From an uncultured Colwellia sp. (GTDB lineage: Bacteria > Pseudomonadota > Gammaproteobacteria > Enterobacterales > Alteromonadaceae): a stretch of DNA of 64,000 nucleotides. Each line of letters starts with the position of its first letter. Position 1 is the first letter of the stretch. The notes beneath the pieces are model-generated. The model worked only from the letters and a program-made list of their open reading frames with translations, was not told the origin of the DNA and did no database searches. The DNA lies in assembly GCA_913058245.1 (NCBI GenBank), contig CAJXQJ010000009.1, forward strand, positions 1 to 64,000, read 5' to 3'. The position numbers and the translations under genes were made by a program. This document shows, in pieces, positions 45,241 through 56,500 of the stretch.

Positions 45241-48200
45241 ATGCTATTTAACGGCACACTCAACAATGTCAGCACAATACGTCAAACCATTCGTGATAAT
45301 TATCGCGCAGACGAAAATACTATATTAGAAAAATTGCTGCCAATTGCCGAAATTAGTGTAGATGCGAAATCTCGTGCTTGGGAATATGCCCGCAACCTAG
45401 TGGTTAATATTCGTAAAGACCAAGTTGGCAAAGGTGGAGTTGATGCACTACTTAACGAGTTCTCACTTTCAACGGAAGAAGGTGTAGTACTTATGTGTTT
45501 GGCAGAAGCATTATTGCGTGTGCCAGATAAACTAACTGCTGATGACTTAATTCGAGATAAGTTAGCCGAAGGTGATTGGAGTTCACACATTGGCAATAGC
45601 GACTCGTTATTCGTAAACGCTTCTTCATGGGGTTTATTGCTTACCGGTAAGCTTGTTAACTACACTGACAACAACAAACAAAGCCAATTTGGGTTGCTGA
45701 AAAAAACAGTTGGTCGTTTAGGTGAGCCAGTAATTCGCAAAGCGGTTCGTTACGCGATGAAAATAATGGGCACCCAATTCGTCATGGGCCATACAATTCA
45801 AGGCGCTATTGAACGAGCCATTGATGTTGAAGCGAAAGGTTACACCTATTCGTACGACATGTTAGGCGAAGGCGCAAGAACTATGCCTGATGCCGATCGT
45901 TATTTTAACAGTTATATGAATGCGATTGACGCCATAGGTGTTGCAGCTAAAGGTAAAGGGCCAGAAAAAAGCCCTGGTATCTCAATTAAGCTTTCGGCTA
46001 TTCATCCACGTTATGAATTTTCTCATCGTGAACGTGTTATCGAAGAAATTATTCCGCGCCTGAAAGAATTAGCTTTGGCGGCAAAAGCCTACAATATTGG
46101 CTTTACTGTTGATGCTGAAGAAGCCGACCGTTTAGATATTTCATTAGATATCATCGAAGCAGTATTCTTAGATAAAGACCTTGATGGTTGGAATGGTTTT
46201 GGCATTGCGGTACAAGCCTATCAAAAACGTGGTATTGATGTTATTGAGTGGGTGCGCGACTTAACAATACAAGCTCGCCGCCAAATGATGGTGCGCTTAG
46301 TGAAAGGTGCTTATTGGGATAGTGAAATTAAGGAAGCACAAGTAGAGGGTTATCACGACTTTCCAGTGTTTTCGCGCAAACCATCAACCGATGTTTCTTA
46401 TCAAGCCTGTGCGAAAAAATTACTTGAGTATCGCGACACTATTTTTCCACAATTTGCCACGCATAACGCATACACAGTTGCTACAATTTTGGAAATTGCT
46501 GGTAACGCTCAAGGGTATGAATTCCAACGTTTACACGGTATGGGCGAATCATTATATGACCAAGTCGTTAATGGCAAAGGCGCTCAGTGTCGCGTTTATG
46601 CACCTGTTGGTGAGCACTCAGATCTACTTGCATACTTAGTACGTCGATTACTTGAAAATGGTGCCAACAGCTCATTTGTTAACAATATTGTTGATGAAAA
46701 TATTCCAGTAGAGTCATTATTAGCCGATCCTGTTGAAACGGTTCAGGCGTGGCAAAATAAGTACAACCCACAAATTCCACAGTCAATTGAAATATACCAA
46801 CGCGAACACAATGTTGGCCGCATTAATTCAAAAGGTATCGACTTAACGACAATTGACGAATTAACGGACATGCGCAATAACGTTAATACTTGGTTCGATA
46901 AAGCTTCTAAATCACCTGTTGTTGAAGATGCTCAAGCGGTAACAAACCCTGCAAACTTCAATGAAGTTATTGGCTATATCAAACACGCTGATGAAGCCGA
47001 TATGCAAGCCATTGTTGAGCGCGCTGACAACGCCTTCGCGAACTGGTCGGCAACACCTGTTACTGAGCGTGCAGCAATACTACTTAAAACCGCTGACGCG
47101 TTAGAAACACATCGTGATGAATTAATTGCCCTATGTACTAAAGAAGCCGGTAAAACCATTCCCGACGGGGTTGCTGAGGTGCGTGAAGCGGTAGATTTTT
47201 GTCGTTACTACGCTGCCCGTGCAGAAGAGTTATTAGCTGATGGTACGTTAGAGTCACGCGGCGTAGTACTTTGTATTAGCCCATGGAATTTCCCGTTAGC
47301 AATTTTCTTAGGGCAAGTTTCAGCAGCCATTGTTGCTGGTAATACTGTGGTAGCAAAACCTGCAGAGCAAACCAGTTTAGTAGCGCTTCGTACCATTGAA
47401 ATTATGCACGAGTGCGGATTACCAACCAGTGTTGTAGAGCCTGTTATTGCTCGTGGTAGTAAAGTTGGACAAACCATAGTGCCTGATGAACGTATTCAAG
47501 CCATTATGTTTACTGGCTCGACTGAAACTGGTAGCTGGATTTCACAAAAATTAGCAGAACGTAATGGCGACCCTGTTCCTCTTATTGCGGAAACAGGCGG
47601 ACAAAACTGTATGATTGTTGACTCAACAGCATTGCCTGAGCAAGTGGTTGACGATGTTGTCGCGTCGGGCTTTCAAAGTGCCGGGCAGCGCTGTTCTGCT
47701 TTACGCGTGCTCTTCGTGCAAGAAGACGTTGCTGACAAAATTATCACCATGATCAAAGGCGCAATGCAAGAGTTGCACATTGGCGACCCTGCATTTTTAA
47801 GTACTGATGTTGGCCCTGTGATTGACAAAAAAGCACTTGGCGCTTTAAACGAGCACGTTGATTATTTACGAGATAACGGCCAACTTCATTACGCCTGTAA
47901 AGCACCAGCATTGAATAACAGCATAGGCGAAGATCAACATAACTTTTTTGTGCCACGACTTTATGAAATTAGCGACTTATCAGTCTTGAAAAAGGAAGTA
48001 TTTGGTCCAATTGTGCACGTTATTCGTTACCGCGCCGACCAATTAGAGAACGTTATTGAACAAATTAATGGCACAGGTTTTGGTTTAACTATGGGTATTC
48101 ACACCCGAATTGAAGAAAAAAGCCGCTACCTTGCTGCCCGCTCACGTGCTGGTAATGTTTATGTTAACCGCAATATGATTGGCGCTGTAGTTGGTGTTCA

Positions 48201-49065
48201 ACCGTTTGGTGGTCGTGGATTATCAGGTACAGGTCCTAAAGCAGGTGGTCCTATGTATTTAACTCGCTTGGTTAAAGACAAGGTAAGCGTTGCTGACGTT
48301 GCTATGCCAGAAGAAATGGCAAAAGTACTGAATGCGGATATTGCTGAAGCGTCTGCAAACACCAATACCGTTGAGCAACAAGTACGTAATGCCAAAGGCA
48401 ATGAAGTAAAGTGGAGCTTTACGTCATTAAACGACAAAGTATCAATTATTCGCCAATTACTAGCTCAGCTTGCTACCAACAAAGCCATAATCGCTCAAGA
48501 AGGTGAATTAGCAGCCACTTTAACCGCATTACGTGCGCAGTTATTATTGATAGAAAAGCGCTTAGCAATGCCAACGGTGCTGCCGGGACCAACGGGTGAG
48601 TCAAACATTTTACATCTAGAGTCGCGTGGTACTTTAGCCTGCGTTCGTTGTAAAGATACACCGTTTGAGTTTTGGATGATGTCAGTGGTTTCGGCATTAA
48701 GTGCAGGTAACTGTGTTGTGGCATTAGTCGACAAGCAATATCTTACTGAAGCCAATGCCATTGCACAGCTGTTAATTGCCGCAGGTTTGCCACGGTCAGT
48801 ATTCCAAGTAGTGACGCTAGGTAATTTGCCAACCTTACTAAACACACCTGCCTTAGCCGGTGCCGTTATTGATAATGCAAGTCCGCTTAAGAAGCTTGTT
48901 GGTGAAACCATTGCTGCAAGAAAAGGTGCTATTTTACCGTTAATAACGGCTTATACGAATAAAAGCTTGTTTGAACGTATGGTGACTGAGAAAACAGTAA
49001 CAATCGACACAACAGCAGCAGGCGGTAATGCCTCGTTAATGACAATGGAATCAAATGTCGGCTAA
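45241..49065 (+). CDS. putA: Bifunctional proline dehydrogenase / delta-1-pyrroline-5-carboxylate dehydrogenase
   Basis: PutA oxidises proline to glutamate in two steps at the inner membrane, with FAD and then NAD. The 1274 residues contain the PRODH barrel (FVMGHTIQGAIERA, LVKGAYWDSEIKEAQ, FATHNAYTVA) and an aldehyde dehydrogenase domain (SPWNFPLAIFLGQV, FTGSTETG, catalytic Cys near 816 in SAGQRCSALR). A C-terminal domain of about 200 residues follows. No ribbon-helix-helix DNA-binding domain precedes the barrel, so this is a type B PutA that cannot repress itself. GAGGAG lies six bases before the ATG. Confidence 0.96.
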   Translation: MLFNGTLNNVSTIRQTIRDNYRADENTILEKLLPIAEISVDAKSRAWEYARNLVVNIRKDQVGKGGVDALLNEFSLSTEEGVVLMCLAEALLRVPDKLTADDLIRDKLAEGDWSSHIGNSDSLFVNASSWGLLLTGKLVNYTDNNKQSQFGLLKKTVGRLGEPVIRKAVRYAMKIMGTQFVMGHTIQGAIERAIDVEAKGYTYSYDMLGEGARTMPDADRYFNSYMNAIDAIGVAAKGKGPEKSPGISIKLSAIHPRYEFSHRERVIEEIIPRLKELALAAKAYNIGFTVDAEEADRLDISLDIIEAVFLDKDLDGWNGFGIAVQAYQKRGIDVIEWVRDLTIQARRQMMVRLVKGAYWDSEIKEAQVEGYHDFPVFSRKPSTDVSYQACAKKLLEYRDTIFPQFATHNAYTVATILEIAGNAQGYEFQRLHGMGESLYDQVVNGKGAQCRVYAPVGEHSDLLAYLVRRLLENGANSSFVNNIVDENIPVESLLADPVETVQAWQNKYNPQIPQSIEIYQREHNVGRINSKGIDLTTIDELTDMRNNVNTWFDKASKSPVVEDAQAVTNPANFNEVIGYIKHADEADMQAIVERADNAFANWSATPVTERAAILLKTADALETHRDELIALCTKEAGKTIPDGVAEVREAVDFCRYYAARAEELLADGTLESRGVVLCISPWNFPLAIFLGQVSAAIVAGNTVVAKPAEQTSLVALRTIEIMHECGLPTSVVEPVIARGSKVGQTIVPDERIQAIMFTGSTETGSWISQKLAERNGDPVPLIAETGGQNCMIVDSTALPEQVVDDVVASGFQSAGQRCSALRVLFVQEDVADKIITMIKGAMQELHIGDPAFLSTDVGPVIDKKALGALNEHVDYLRDNGQLHYACKAPALNNSIGEDQHNFFVPRLYEISDLSVLKKEVFGPIVHVIRYRADQLENVIEQINGTGFGLTMGIHTRIEEKSRYLAARSRAGNVYVNRNMIGAVVGVQPFGGRGLSGTGPKAGGPMYLTRLVKDKVSVADVAMPEEMAKVLNADIAEASANTNTVEQQVRNAKGNEVKWSFTSLNDKVSIIRQLLAQLATNKAIIAQEGELAATLTALRAQLLLIEKRLAMPTVLPGPTGESNILHLESRGTLACVRCKDTPFEFWMMSVVSALSAGNCVVALVDKQYLTEANAIAQLLIAAGLPRSVFQVVTLGNLPTLLNTPALAGAVIDNASPLKKLVGETIAARKGAILPLITAYTNKSLFERMVTEKTVTIDTTAAGGNASLMTMESNVG

Positions 49066-49110
49066 GTTCTAAATATCGACATGATGAAAATAACGCTATG
49101 ATATAAAAAT

Positions 49111-49148
49111 AAAAACCGCGAGTAATTTACCATTACACGCGGTTTTTT
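49111..49148 (+). terminator. Terminator between putA and the convergent GGDEF/EAL gene
   Basis: AAAAACCGCG and CGCGGTTTTTT flank an inner AGTAAT/ATTAC pairing, forming a long stem followed by a T run on the plus strand. The A run on the other side would let it serve the minus-strand gene too. Confidence 0.85.
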
Positions 49149-49182
49149 ATTGTGCTTTTATAAAAAACAATCTGTAATTCAG

Positions 49183-51750
49183 CTAACTTTTACTCACTAA
49201 AAACTTCTCAATTTCATCACCGGGTAAAGGTTTAAAAAAATGATAGCCTTGGCCGTAATTGCAACCCATTTTGGTAATTAATGTCGCATCAGCTTTATTC
49301 TCAATGCCCTCACCAACCGTAGCCATATTTAAATTAGCTGCCAAATCGATAATGGTTTTGATAATTGCTTGATGATTATCACGCTCATGTACATTACTGA
49401 TAAATGAACGATCAATTTTAAGCACATCCATTGGGAAGCGGTGTAAGTAACTCAAACTTGAATATCCAGTACCAAAATCGTCTAATAATATTTTAACGCC
49501 CATTTTTCTCAACGCTCGCATGTTATCAAGCACAATATCATTATTTTCTAATAATGCACGCTCAGTAAGTTCAACACGAACTTGATGGGGCTGCACACCA
49601 GTTTTTTCAATAATCGCTTTAATATCTTGCGGTAAGCTTAAACTAAAGAAGTGATTACAATACAAGTTACAACTTACGTAAAGGTGCTCTAAACCTGTCC
49701 GTTGTTGCCATACTTTTAGTTGCCGACAAGACTTTTCTAGTATTTGCATATCTATCGCCATCACTAAATTAGTTTCTTCAGCAAGTGGAATAAAGTCATT
49801 CGGGTAAACAAAACCTCGGGTTTTACTTTGCCAGCGGGCTAACGCCTCAAAACCAATAATTTTTTCATCAGATAAGCGCACGATAGGCTGAAAGTAAGGT
49901 TCAAATTCTTGTTGAACAATAGCCTCTCGAATATCCGTTTCCAGTGACAAGGCATTTTGCACTTTCTTATGCATGCTTGAATCAAACACCTCATAGCGCC
50001 CTTTGCCTTTATCTTTCGCATGATACATAGCAATATCAGCATCTCGCAACATGGTATCAGCTGTGTCGTATCGGTCATTATTGAATAACATGCCAATGCT
50101 AGTGCCAATAAATACAGATTGATTTTCAATAATAAACGGCGATGACAACAACTCAGTTATTCTTTTCGCAATTTCATAGGCTTCGTCATTACTTTCTAAG
50201 TCTTCAACTAAAATAACAAATTCGTCGCCGCCAAGACGGGCAACGGTATCCTTATCTCTAACAACGTCAACTAAGGCGACAGCGATTTCTTTTAATAAAC
50301 TATCGCCTGCATGATGACCTAGACTATCGTTAACCACCTTAAATCGATCAAGATCTAAAAATAAAATGGCAAACTTTGCTTCACGTCGACGTTTATTACA
50401 GGCAATGGCATGATTTAACAAATCAATAAACACTGCTCGATTAGGCAAGCCTGTCAATGCATCGTGTGAAGCTGCATGCTTAAGTTTTTCTTGTACGGCT
50501 TTACGTTGTTTAATTTCTTCTTCGAGGGCAACGGTACGCAGTTTAACTTGATGTTCAAGCAGTTCATGAGCTTTACGTTCATAATCTGCAATTTCACGAC
50601 GCTTAATGGCAGATGCAACATGACGAGAAACAAAACGCAATAACTCGGCATCTTGCTCAGTAAAGAAAATGGACTGTTGATAGCTTTGCAAGACCATAGC
50701 GCCTAGTACTTCACCTGAATGAATTAATGGCACACCAAGCCATGAAACCACTTCTGCCTGCGCGCTAACAAGTTTATCCTCCAGGTATAATTTTTTAATA
50801 GCAGCTTGATCTAACAACACCGTTTCTGCGCTTTTTAGTACCAGTTCAGTCAGGCCTTTTTTAGCTTTGCGAGGTTGATATTCCTTAACGACATGTTTAG
50901 GCGACTGATCAAGATAGTAGCTAAAATAAATTTCATCTGTTACATGATTGTATTTAGCAATATAAAAATTCTCGGCGTTAATCAGCTGACCGACAATGTT
51001 GTGCACCATATTGTAAAAAGTTTCAATATCAAGACTAGGATCGTTAGTTAGCTCTGAGATTCGATACAAGGATTCTTGCAATAACTCTGACTTTTCACGG
51101 TCACGAATTTGCTGCATTAACTCACGTGTACGAGCATCTACTGCTGATTGTAGTCTTTCTCTATCTTGTACACGTGTTAATGCAGTAACTATATGTTGGG
51201 CGGTAAATGCTAGAAGATCACATTCTGCTTCTTGATAGCGTGTTGCTGCAGAATAGCTTTGTACTGCCATTACACCAATAACAAAACCTTCATGCATTAA
51301 TGGAACGCCAAGCCAATCAATACCTGCGGTGCCAATAGATTTTATTTTTTGTTCTTGTTCTAACTTGGCAATTACTTCCGGCGTAGCTAATAAAGGTGCA
51401 CCTGTATCTATCACATAGCTGGTCATTGACCCTTTAAATCGGCTTAATGGATAAACACCTTTTTCCATATCATCTTTTTCATCAACATGGTAAACCAACT
51501 CGAGTGTTGCTAACGTTTGATCATATAAGACGATATAGAAATTATTGGCACTCATAATTGAGGCAATTGATTGGTGAACTTGAGTGAAAAAAGTATCGAG
51601 ATTAGCACAATCTGTAGATAACTGATTGAGTTTTAATAGTGCTGTATAGCGATCCTGTAATTTCTGAAACTTTTTCAGTAAATTAATTGATTCTTTTGCT
51701 AAACCTGAAGTATCAGAAGATTCCAAAGTACCTGCCAATGTTTTCACCAC
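49183..51750 (-). CDS. GAF-GAF-GGDEF-EAL cyclic-di-GMP signalling protein
   Basis: The 855-residue cytoplasmic protein has two GAF sensor domains (about 45-200 and 235-390), both with the WLGVPL signature. A coiled linker precedes a diguanylate cyclase domain with intact GGDEF (RLGGDEFV) and an RDKD inhibitory site five residues before it. The phosphodiesterase domain has EALARW, ELTER, DDFGTGYSSL, KIDRSF and GEGIE, so both output sites look catalytically competent. No membrane helix is seen. The GAF ligand is unknown. Confidence 0.93.
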   Translation of the reverse strand: MVKTLAGTLESSDTSGLAKESINLLKKFQKLQDRYTALLKLNQLSTDCANLDTFFTQVHQSIASIMSANNFYIVLYDQTLATLELVYHVDEKDDMEKGVYPLSRFKGSMTSYVIDTGAPLLATPEVIAKLEQEQKIKSIGTAGIDWLGVPLMHEGFVIGVMAVQSYSAATRYQEAECDLLAFTAQHIVTALTRVQDRERLQSAVDARTRELMQQIRDREKSELLQESLYRISELTNDPSLDIETFYNMVHNIVGQLINAENFYIAKYNHVTDEIYFSYYLDQSPKHVVKEYQPRKAKKGLTELVLKSAETVLLDQAAIKKLYLEDKLVSAQAEVVSWLGVPLIHSGEVLGAMVLQSYQQSIFFTEQDAELLRFVSRHVASAIKRREIADYERKAHELLEHQVKLRTVALEEEIKQRKAVQEKLKHAASHDALTGLPNRAVFIDLLNHAIACNKRRREAKFAILFLDLDRFKVVNDSLGHHAGDSLLKEIAVALVDVVRDKDTVARLGGDEFVILVEDLESNDEAYEIAKRITELLSSPFIIENQSVFIGTSIGMLFNNDRYDTADTMLRDADIAMYHAKDKGKGRYEVFDSSMHKKVQNALSLETDIREAIVQQEFEPYFQPIVRLSDEKIIGFEALARWQSKTRGFVYPNDFIPLAEETNLVMAIDMQILEKSCRQLKVWQQRTGLEHLYVSCNLYCNHFFSLSLPQDIKAIIEKTGVQPHQVRVELTERALLENNDIVLDNMRALRKMGVKILLDDFGTGYSSLSYLHRFPMDVLKIDRSFISNVHERDNHQAIIKTIIDLAANLNMATVGEGIENKADATLITKMGCNYGQGYHFFKPLPGDEIEKFLVSKS

Positions 51751-52085
51751 AATAGTTTTATATGGTAGCCATTAATACGCTATCAGCGTAATAGATAAAA
51801 ATATTAAGAGTCAAAAATTCCAATGCTTAGTTAACAGATATATTGAGTCGCACCGAAATTCTTGATACATCATAAGCTAAATACTCTCACTGCCAAGAAC
51901 AATACAAAACTGTGCATATGAATAATTTAGCGCGAAGTTAATTTCTCACCTAACCCCAAAAAAGTAAAGCACTTACTAACTAATAGTAAGCTATTTAAAA
52001 CAATAATTTTTTTACTTAAAGCTTTAGGTTATCACAACTAAAATAGCAGCCTACTATTTTAGTTGATTTCAATAACAACTGAGAA
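51751..52085. other. Intergenic stretch, mostly AT-rich, no gene recognised
   Basis: These 335 bases separate the GGDEF/EAL start from the small lipoprotein stop. They contain no open frame I would support and no recognisable RNA gene. The only structure noticed is the hairpin at 52036-52064. The promoter of the GGDEF/EAL gene should lie here, but no strong -35/-10 pair stands out. Confidence 0.5.
52036..52064 (-). terminator. Hairpin downstream of the small lipoprotein gene
   Basis: AACTAAAATAG and CTATTTTAGTT form a perfect 11-base stem with a seven-base loop, about 22 bases past the lipoprotein stop. It is AT-rich and lacks a clean T tract on the minus strand, so terminator activity is uncertain. 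Confidence 0.4.
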
Positions 52086-52373
52086 TTAATTGTTCAGCTT
52101 TTGTGCGTCAGCAACCTCAGCTTTATTGCCACATACTCCAGCCTGTTTATCATCACGATAAAAGCGAATATCAATACAATCTTGTTGGTATCTACGCTCT
52201 AATTCTGTGCGAATTAAAGGTTTGTTTTTAGCATTAACAATTTGCTTGTGTAACGACTGACATTGCTGAACCTGCTCGGAAGCCAATGTTACATCTTCAC
52301 AAATATTATTATTAGAACTACACCCTGAAAAAAATAATACACCGGAAACCATCAAAACTAACTGTTTCATCAT
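52086..52373 (-). CDS. Small cysteine-containing lipoprotein, function unknown
   Basis: The 95-residue precursor has a classic lipoprotein signal MMKQLVLMVSGVLFFSGC with the lipidated cysteine at 18, followed by SSNNN. The mature 77 residues contain four further cysteines and no recognisable domain. ATG-ATG leaves two equivalent starts. It is divergent from the oxygenase gene. The Ser after the lipidated Cys does not give an inner-membrane retention signal, so outer-membrane sorting is likely by the usual rule. Confidence 0.7.
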   Translation of the reverse strand: MMKQLVLMVSGVLFFSGCSSNNNICEDVTLASEQVQQCQSLHKQIVNAKNKPLIRTELERRYQQDCIDIRFYRDDKQAGVCGNKAEVADAQKLNN

Positions 52374-52545
52374 TTACTTCACTTATATTGCTAAAAATTA
52401 ATTTTTAATTAAAGAAGTGGCTACAGACCATTACGGAAAACTTTACCGCTTAGATTATTGTTATCGTCCACTTCCCTTTAGTTTGAGTATATAATACGTA
52501 AAAATAAAGACTAAGTATTAAATATTATTGCCCGAGGGGAAAATT

Positions 52546-53385
52546 ATGCAAGTACAGGTAGTGGATTACCGCGCTAGCGATGCACCACAAAAATTCGTAG
52601 AGAGTTTACGCAACACAGGTTTTGGTGTACTAACAAATCACCCTATTCAGCAGTCGTTAGTAGAAAAAATATATCAAGATTGGTATACATTTTTTACTCA
52701 TGAAGATACAAGTGCATTTGCTTTTGATCCAGAAAAACAAGATGGATATTTTGCCCCTGAAATTTCTGAAACTGCAAAAGGTCATACCAAAAAAGATATT
52801 AAAGAGTATTATCACATCTACCCATGGGGGCGTATTCCAACTCAGTTAAAAGAAGATATTTTAAATTACTATAAAATGGCATCAGACCTTGCTAGTGAAT
52901 TATTAGATTGGGTAGAAAAGCACAGCCCAGCTGAGGTAGCTAAACACTATTCTGAGCCACTTTCTAATATGATTATGGACACGCCAAATACATTACTACG
53001 TGTATTACACTACCCTCCTTTTGATGGTACAGAAGAGCCAGGAGCAATACGCGCTGCTGCCCATGAAGACATTAACTTACTAACCATACTACCGGCAGCA
53101 AATGAACCTGGCTTACAAGTGCAGCAACAAAATGGTGAATGGGCTGACGTGCCATGTGACTTTGGCAGCTTGATAATTAACATTGGCGACATGCTACAAG
53201 AAGCCTCACAAGGTTATTTCCCTTCGACAAGTCACCGAGTGATCAATCCAACGGGAGCAAGTTCAAGTAAGTCACGTATATCTTTACCGCTATTCTTGCA
53301 CCCAAGAAGTGAAGTTGTACTTTCTGATAAACACACCCAAGAAAGCTACTTACTAGAAAGATTAAGAGAACTTGGTGTTAAATAA
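52546..53385 (+). CDS. 2-oxoglutarate/Fe(II)-dependent oxygenase, isopenicillin-N-synthase-like
   Basis: The 279-residue protein has the DIOX_N-type start (VVDYRASDAPQKFVESLRNTGFGVLTNHP) and the double-stranded beta-helix core. The iron facial triad is H and D in AAHEDINLLTILPA and H in STSHRVINP. An arginine for 2-oxoglutarate occurs in SRISLPLFLHP. A TTG at 52528 extends the frame, but the ATG at 52546 has a GAGGGG ribosome-binding site and is preferred. Members of this family hydroxylate or desaturate small molecules. The substrate is unknown. Confidence 0.9.
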   Translation: MQVQVVDYRASDAPQKFVESLRNTGFGVLTNHPIQQSLVEKIYQDWYTFFTHEDTSAFAFDPEKQDGYFAPEISETAKGHTKKDIKEYYHIYPWGRIPTQLKEDILNYYKMASDLASELLDWVEKHSPAEVAKHYSEPLSNMIMDTPNTLLRVLHYPPFDGTEEPGAIRAAAHEDINLLTILPAANEPGLQVQQQNGEWADVPCDFGSLIINIGDMLQEASQGYFPSTSHRVINPTGASSSKSRISLPLFLHPRSEVVLSDKHTQESYLLERLRELGVK

Positions 53386-53453
53386 CTGAGTTGTAAATTA
53401 AGTATCGATTAAGTCGTACGTAATTTACTGATTCCGTTTATAAGTAAGCTATT

Positions 53454-53483
53454 AAAAAAGCCATCACATTGTGATGGCTTTTT
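53454..53483. terminator. Bidirectional terminator
   Basis: AAAAAGCCATCACA and TGTGATGGCTTTTT pair perfectly over 14 bases, with an A run on one side and a T run on the other. It serves the oxygenase gene and the convergent RND pump gene. Confidence 0.9.
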
Positions 53484-53509
53484 ACGTTTTACTTTACTAG
53501 ATACACACT

Positions 53510-56500
53510 CTACAAAGTGCCACCTTTAAGGCTATCTAATACTGGCGCTTCTGCTTGCTGAACTTGCTTTTTACGTCTAAATAGCGACTTAATATCTTCA
53601 ATTATCATATATAAACAAGGAATAAGTACCAAAGTTACAATCGTGGCAAATAGCACACCAAAAGATAATGACACCGCCATTGGTATTACAATCTTAGCTT
53701 GCGCACTTACTTCAAAGAAAATAATCGGAACTAGACCTATAAATGTCGTAATTGAAGTCAGCATAATCGCTCTAAAACGCTTAGTACCTGCATGCATTAC
53801 TGCATCTTTCAATCGCTCTCCACGTTTTCGAGCATTATTAACATAATCTACCATCACTAAGGAGTCATTAACTACAACACCAGCAGCAGCTAATATACCC
53901 ATCACAGACAAGGCGCTTAAATCCATTCCCAAGATAAAGTGGCCTAATACCGCACCAATAATACCAAATGGGATAACCACCATAATCATGGTCGCTTGCG
54001 AGTATGACTTCAATGGTATCGCCAATAACGAGAAGATGATTAATGAAGAAATAACAAAATCACGTAATTGGTTACTAGCACTTTCCATTTCCTCTTGAAT
54101 ACTGCCCGATACTTCACTTTTCACTTGCGGGTATTTTCTTAATAACTCAGGAATGAAATTGTCGCGAATATCTTTTGCCACTTTAAACGGCTCGACCTGT
54201 TCGGCATCAACACTCGCCCAAACATTAATAGTACGATTGCCATTTTCGCGACGAATACGTGTCACACCCTCTTGTAATGTTATAACGGCAAGTTCTGACA
54301 ATGGTAACTCTGCACCGTTAGGCGCTTGAATCATTACATCATCAACATGGCCAACAGAGCTTCGTTGATCTAGTGGGTAACGCACCATCACTTTTATTTC
54401 TTCGCTATCACGTAAAATACGTTGTGCTTCAAGACCATAGAAACTGTAACTCACTTGTGAGGCAATTTCAGCCAAACTTAGATCTAAGCTATATGCTAAT
54501 GGTTTTAACTCAAACTGTACTTCCTTAGCGCTAGTTTGACGGCTATCATTGACATCACCAATGCCTTTTAACGAATTTAATTTAGCTTTTAACTCTTTCG
54601 CAGCTGCTAATAAATCAGCATCATCTTTACTCTCTAATCTAAAGGCAATATCGCCATCATCTCGGCCACCACCAAATAGGTTATCGCCAATAGTTAATGA
54701 CTTAACTCCTGGATAATTAGGAATAGCTTCTCGCCACATATCAGCAAGCTCAAAGGTATTGATAGGTCTTTGCTCAGGAACAACCAATTTCACCATTAAC
54801 TGGCCACTGGTTCTGCTGCGTAAATCAACCTGCATATCAGAAATCATTGAATTGCCGTATTTAACTTCAATATCTTTATCTATACGATTAATAACACCTT
54901 GAATATTTAATAAGGTATCTAAAGTTGCTTTTTCTGAAGCGTCAACATTCATCTCTACTGATACACGAGGGAAGTCATGCGGAATTTTTGGCTGACCAAC
55001 AAAGCGCACAAAACCACCTGCAAATAAGCCAGCACTAATTAGCATTAAACTAATAAAGAACATCAATACTCCATAACGATATTCAAGAAATAAAGCTAAT
55101 GATGGACGATATACTTTCTCGATAAACACTTTTAAATTGGTATCTACCCATGCTCTTAATCTATCTAATGGGTTTTTAGGATTGAATTCCTTAATTTTCA
55201 TTTTCACTAAATGCGCCGGAAGTATAAGTTTCGACTCAATTAATGAGAAAATTAAACAAAGGATTACCACTGAGCCAATGGCTTTACCAAATGCGGAAGA
55301 TGGGCCTTCACCAAAAAGGAAAGGCAAAAATACGGCTATAGTGGTTAAAACACCAAAGGTTGCAGGCATCGCTACACGCTTGACACCACGAATAACATTG
55401 TCAGTACTATGGCCATGCTCTTCAATTTCATCATGGGCACTTTCTCCCATAACTATGGCATCATCAACCACGATACCTAACACTAAAATAAAGGCGAATA
55501 AGCTAATAACATTGATAGTTACATTGATAAATTCTAAAGGCATGAATAACAACGTACCTAAGAAACATACCGGCAAACCCATCATTACCCAAAAGGCCAA
55601 ACGAACACGTAAAAATAACGCCAGCATCAAAAATACTAATACTGCACCACTTTTCATGTTATCTACCATCATGTTTAAGCGACCTTCAAGGTAATACGTC
55701 ATATCTACCCATGTTTCTAGCTTAACACCTGTTGGTAAAACGTCTGCTTTTTTCTCAACGTACTCTTTAACAACTTCAGCTATATTGGTGATGCTTTGGT
55801 TATCAGCCGCACCAATAAATAAAGTTACTGAATTTTTACCATTAAATTTAGAATATTGCAGACCTTCTTCAAAGCCGTCAATAATGGTTGCAACTTCACC
55901 TAACAGGATACGTGTACCATCTTCTAAAGTTACTACTGGAATTTGCTCAAATTCATGACCACGATAAGCCTGATTTTCTACACGAAGATTGATATAGCCA
56001 TTTTCAGCACGAATTTGTCCAGCAGACATATTACGTGAATAACTACGTACAGCATTGGCAATATCATTAAAACTCAAACCATATTCACGAAGTTTGTCTT
56101 TGCTTACTTCTACAGAGATCTCATAATCTAAGCCGGTGAATAATTCTGAGATATTAATAAACGGTAATTGCTGAATTTCATTGTGAACCTTTCGACCTAA
56201 CTCCTTCAGTTCACCATTAGTTAAGTCACCATACAAGCTAATGTACATGACTTCTTGACGAAACTTTTCACGTTCAACTTTTATTCTTTCCATGCCATCA
56301 GGAAAACTCGAAATGGAATCAATCGCCGACTTAACTTCTTCTAAAACGACTTGTGGATCATAGTCTAATTCAACTTCAAACCAACCATTAGAGTAACCGC
56401 GATTAGAATAAGTAATAACACGTTTGAGGCCTTGAACTGTTTCCAATGCCTCTTCAATTTTAATGGTGATCCCTTCTTCAACTTCCTGTGGTGCCGCCCC

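Noticed and set aside
45095-45328. Plus-strand open frame between the Lrp gene and putA
   Set aside because: It runs into putA in another frame, has an odd composition and no ribosome-binding site. The region is better read as the divergent control region.
55137-55694. 185-codon open frame on the plus strand
   Set aside because: It lies entirely antisense to the RND pump gene, whose protein is well conserved. The translation is rich in Thr, Ile, Asn and Lys without domain character.
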